From: Candidatus Sulfopaludibacter sp. SbA3
GTDB taxonomy: Bacteria; Acidobacteriota; Terriglobia; 20CM-2-55-15
Assembly: GCA_945861845.1 (NCBI GenBank)
Contig: CAMAWS010000183.1
Span: forward strand, 1-6,743
DNA: 6,743 nt
Reading direction: 5' to 3'
This document shows positions 5,613 through 6,743 of this stretch, piece after piece (within the stretch, counting starts at the first letter, position 1; each line of letters begins with the position of its first letter). Under the pieces are notes generated by a model. The model did not search any database. It saw only the letters and a program-made list of their open reading frames with translations, and was not told where the DNA came from. Both the position numbers and the translations under genes were made by a program.

Positions 5613-6479
5613 ATGAGTAACCGTCCGGAATGGTTGAAGGTTCGAATCCCAAGCGGCGAAGCTTTCTTCGACGTTCGACGCATCCTTCGCTCGCACAACC
5701 TGAATACAATTTGCGAGGACGCACTGTGTCCCAATATTGCGGAATGCTGGGGTAAGCACAGGACCGCAACCTTCTTGATTCTAGGTGATATTTGCACGCG
5801 GGCCTGCGCCTTCTGCGCCGTAACCAGTGGCAGGCCGACGCAATACGATCTGCTCGAGCCGGCAAGAGTCGCTGCCGCGATCTCCGATTTGAAGCTCAAG
5901 CATGCCGTTATTACGTCTGTGGATCGCGACGATCTGAACGATGGAGGCGCGGCCATTTTTGCTCAGACCGTTCACGAGGTCCGCAGCCGCGACCGCGAAG
6001 TGAAGATCGAGTTGCTGACACCGGATTTTCAGGGTTCGCTGGAGTCCGTGAGAACCATTATTGAGGCAGGTCCGGATATCTTTTCGCACAACGTCGAGAC
6101 CGTGCGACGGTTGTATTCGGACATTCGATTCAAGTCTGACTACACGACCTCGTTTGGATTACTTCGTGCGGCCAAAGCGATGGATCCTCGGATTATTACC
6201 AAGACCGGAATCATGGTGGGTCTCGGCGAGGAGAGAGATGAAATTCTGGGAGTGCTGCACGATGCCGTCGATGCCGGAGTGGATATTCTGACTGTCGGCC
6301 AGTATCTCCGCCCTTCGACTAAACATGCCGAAATAAAGAAGTATTATCATCCCGACGAATTCGCCGAGTTCGCATTGCTTGGTAAACAGTTCGGACTTCG
6401 ATGGGTCTTTTCAGGACCACTGATTCGAAGCTCCTACCATGCGGAGGATGTTTTCGATCAAATGTTGGCTGAGAGATAG
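5613..6479 (+). CDS. lipA: Lipoyl synthase
   Basis: This radical SAM enzyme inserts two sulfur atoms at C6 and C8 of protein-bound octanoyl groups to complete the lipoyl cofactor of E2 subunits and the glycine cleavage H protein. The length is 288 residues, slightly short of E. coli LipA (321) because the N-terminal extension is brief. The auxiliary 4Fe-4S cluster cysteines are Cys34, Cys39 and Cys45 (C-x4-C-x5-C), and the radical SAM cluster is Cys61, Cys65 and Cys68 (CTRACAFC). The family end motif RSSYHA is at 272-277, supplying the unusual serine ligand. TSVDRDDL (101-108) and KTGIMVGLGE (197-206) are also typical. The ATG at 5613 is the only sensible start: the frame upstream is open to the end of lpdA but has no start codon, although the Shine-Dalgarno is weak. 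Its position after lpdA joins cofactor synthesis to a cofactor-using enzyme; lipB or lplA is not in view. Confidence 0.97.
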   Translation: MSNRPEWLKVRIPSGEAFFDVRRILRSHNLNTICEDALCPNIAECWGKHRTATFLILGDICTRACAFCAVTSGRPTQYDLLEPARVAAAISDLKLKHAVITSVDRDDLNDGGAAIFAQTVHEVRSRDREVKIELLTPDFQGSLESVRTIIEAGPDIFSHNVETVRRLYSDIRFKSDYTTSFGLLRAAKAMDPRIITKTGIMVGLGEERDEILGVLHDAVDAGVDILTVGQYLRPSTKHAEIKKYYHPDEFAEFALLGKQFGLRWVFSGPLIRSSYHAEDVFDQMLAER

Positions 6480-6510
6480 GTTCCGGCGTTTACTGAACCT
6501 GATTAATCAG
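6478..6510. terminator. Inverted repeats between convergent lipA and recR
   Basis: AGGTTC (6478-6483) pairs perfectly with GAACCT (6495-6500) around an 11-base loop, and overlaps the lipA stop codon. Next to it, CTGATTAATCAG (6499-6510) is a perfect 12-base palindrome that contains the recR stop codon. Such symmetric elements between convergent genes often act as two-way transcription ends, but no T-run follows on either strand, so termination is only a possibility. The stem and the palindrome share two bases and would compete in RNA. Confidence 0.35.
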
Positions 6511-6743
6511 ATCTCGCGGCGGCCTTCCAGAGCTTTCGCCATGGTTACTTCGTCGGCATATTCCAAGTCGCCCCCAACGGGCAGTCCCAGGGCAAGCCGT
6601 GTGACTTTGATGCCAAGCGGTTTTATCAGGCGCGACAAATAGAGAGCAGTTGTCTCGCCTTCGACATTCGGATTGGTTGCTACGATCACTTCTTCAATCA
6701 GTCCGGATTGCAGCCTTTTGAGAAGCGATGCAATTGCAAGCTG
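6507..6743 (-). CDS. recR: Recombination protein RecR, C-terminal part (5' end outside window)
   Basis: RecR works with RecO (and RecF) to load RecA on single-stranded gaps during recombinational repair in the cytoplasm. Seventy-eight residues are visible, running from the window edge ([11 protein letters not shown]) to the TGA at 6509-6507. They cover the second half of the TOPRIM domain and the C-terminal wrap: [21 protein letters not shown] followed by [16 protein letters not shown] and ending LEGRREI, all strongly conserved in RecR. The GTG at 6689 is an internal valine, since the frame is open upstream with matching homology ([12 protein letters not shown]). The zinc-finger and helix-hairpin-helix parts lie outside the window. 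The gene converges on lipA with 27 bases between stops. In many genomes recR follows dnaX and ybaB; that cannot be seen here. Confidence 0.94.
   Translation of the reverse strand, partial: QLAIASLLKRLQSGLIEEVIVATNPNVEGETTALYLSRLIKPLGIKVTRLALGLPVGGDLEYADEVTMAKALEGRREI

Noticed and set aside
5639..5650. GGTTCGAATCCC, which resembles a tRNA T-arm
   Set aside because: It lies in the lipA coding sequence (residues KVRIP). The flanking bases do not form a T-stem and no acceptor or anticodon arm fits around it.
5498..5956. Antisense open frame of 152 codons across the lpdA-lipA junction
   Set aside because: It overlaps two well-supported genes, has no recognisable domain, and its composition is that of a shadow frame.
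6507..6689. Stand-alone 60-residue minus-strand gene starting at the GTG at 6689
   Set aside because: The same frame is open to the window edge and its translation upstream continues RecR homology, so this is the end of recR and not a small gene.

Overview
The window reads as a stretch of bacterial chromosome carrying housekeeping genes, with no mobile element, phage gene, CRISPR array, rRNA or tRNA that I can support. Gene order and protein style (mrdA-rodA-RNase G, then lpdA-lipA, then a convergent recR) suggest a rod-shaped diderm bacterium with moderately GC-rich DNA. Acidobacteriota or a deltaproteobacterial-type lineage is my best guess, but this is low-confidence inference and nothing in the sequence settles it.

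Layout. Positions 1-527 are the 3' end of mrdA (PBP2, elongasome transpeptidase). It overlaps rodA (524-1627, SEDS glycosyltransferase) by the four bases GTGA, so the two partners that build the lateral cell wall are translationally coupled. A 207-base gap (1628-1834) follows. It holds an extended -10 promoter candidate, several short perfect stems, a possible small overlapping upstream ORF with a strong Shine-Dalgarno, and a hairpin that covers part of the Shine-Dalgarno of the next gene. That gene is rng (1835-4132), a ribonuclease E/G family enzyme with a complete RNase G-like catalytic core, but with roughly 270 extra charged, low-complexity residues inserted inside its S1 RNA-binding domain.

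After 23 bases comes lpdA (4156-5562, dihydrolipoyl dehydrogenase, E3), and after a further 50 bases lipA (5613-6479, lipoyl synthase). LipA makes the lipoyl cofactor and Lpd reoxidises it in 2-oxoacid dehydrogenase and glycine cleavage complexes, so their adjacency is functional. rng-lpdA-lipA can be read as one transcription unit starting in the 1628-1834 gap. On the minus strand, 6743-6507 is the C-terminal part of recR (recombinational repair), which converges on lipA across a 27-base gap with inverted repeats.

The two places most worth a second look are the structured leader of the RNase gene, which may be a self-regulating 5' UTR analogous in logic to that of E. coli rne, and the large disordered insertion in the S1 domain of that RNase. 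Everything else looks ordinary and intact.
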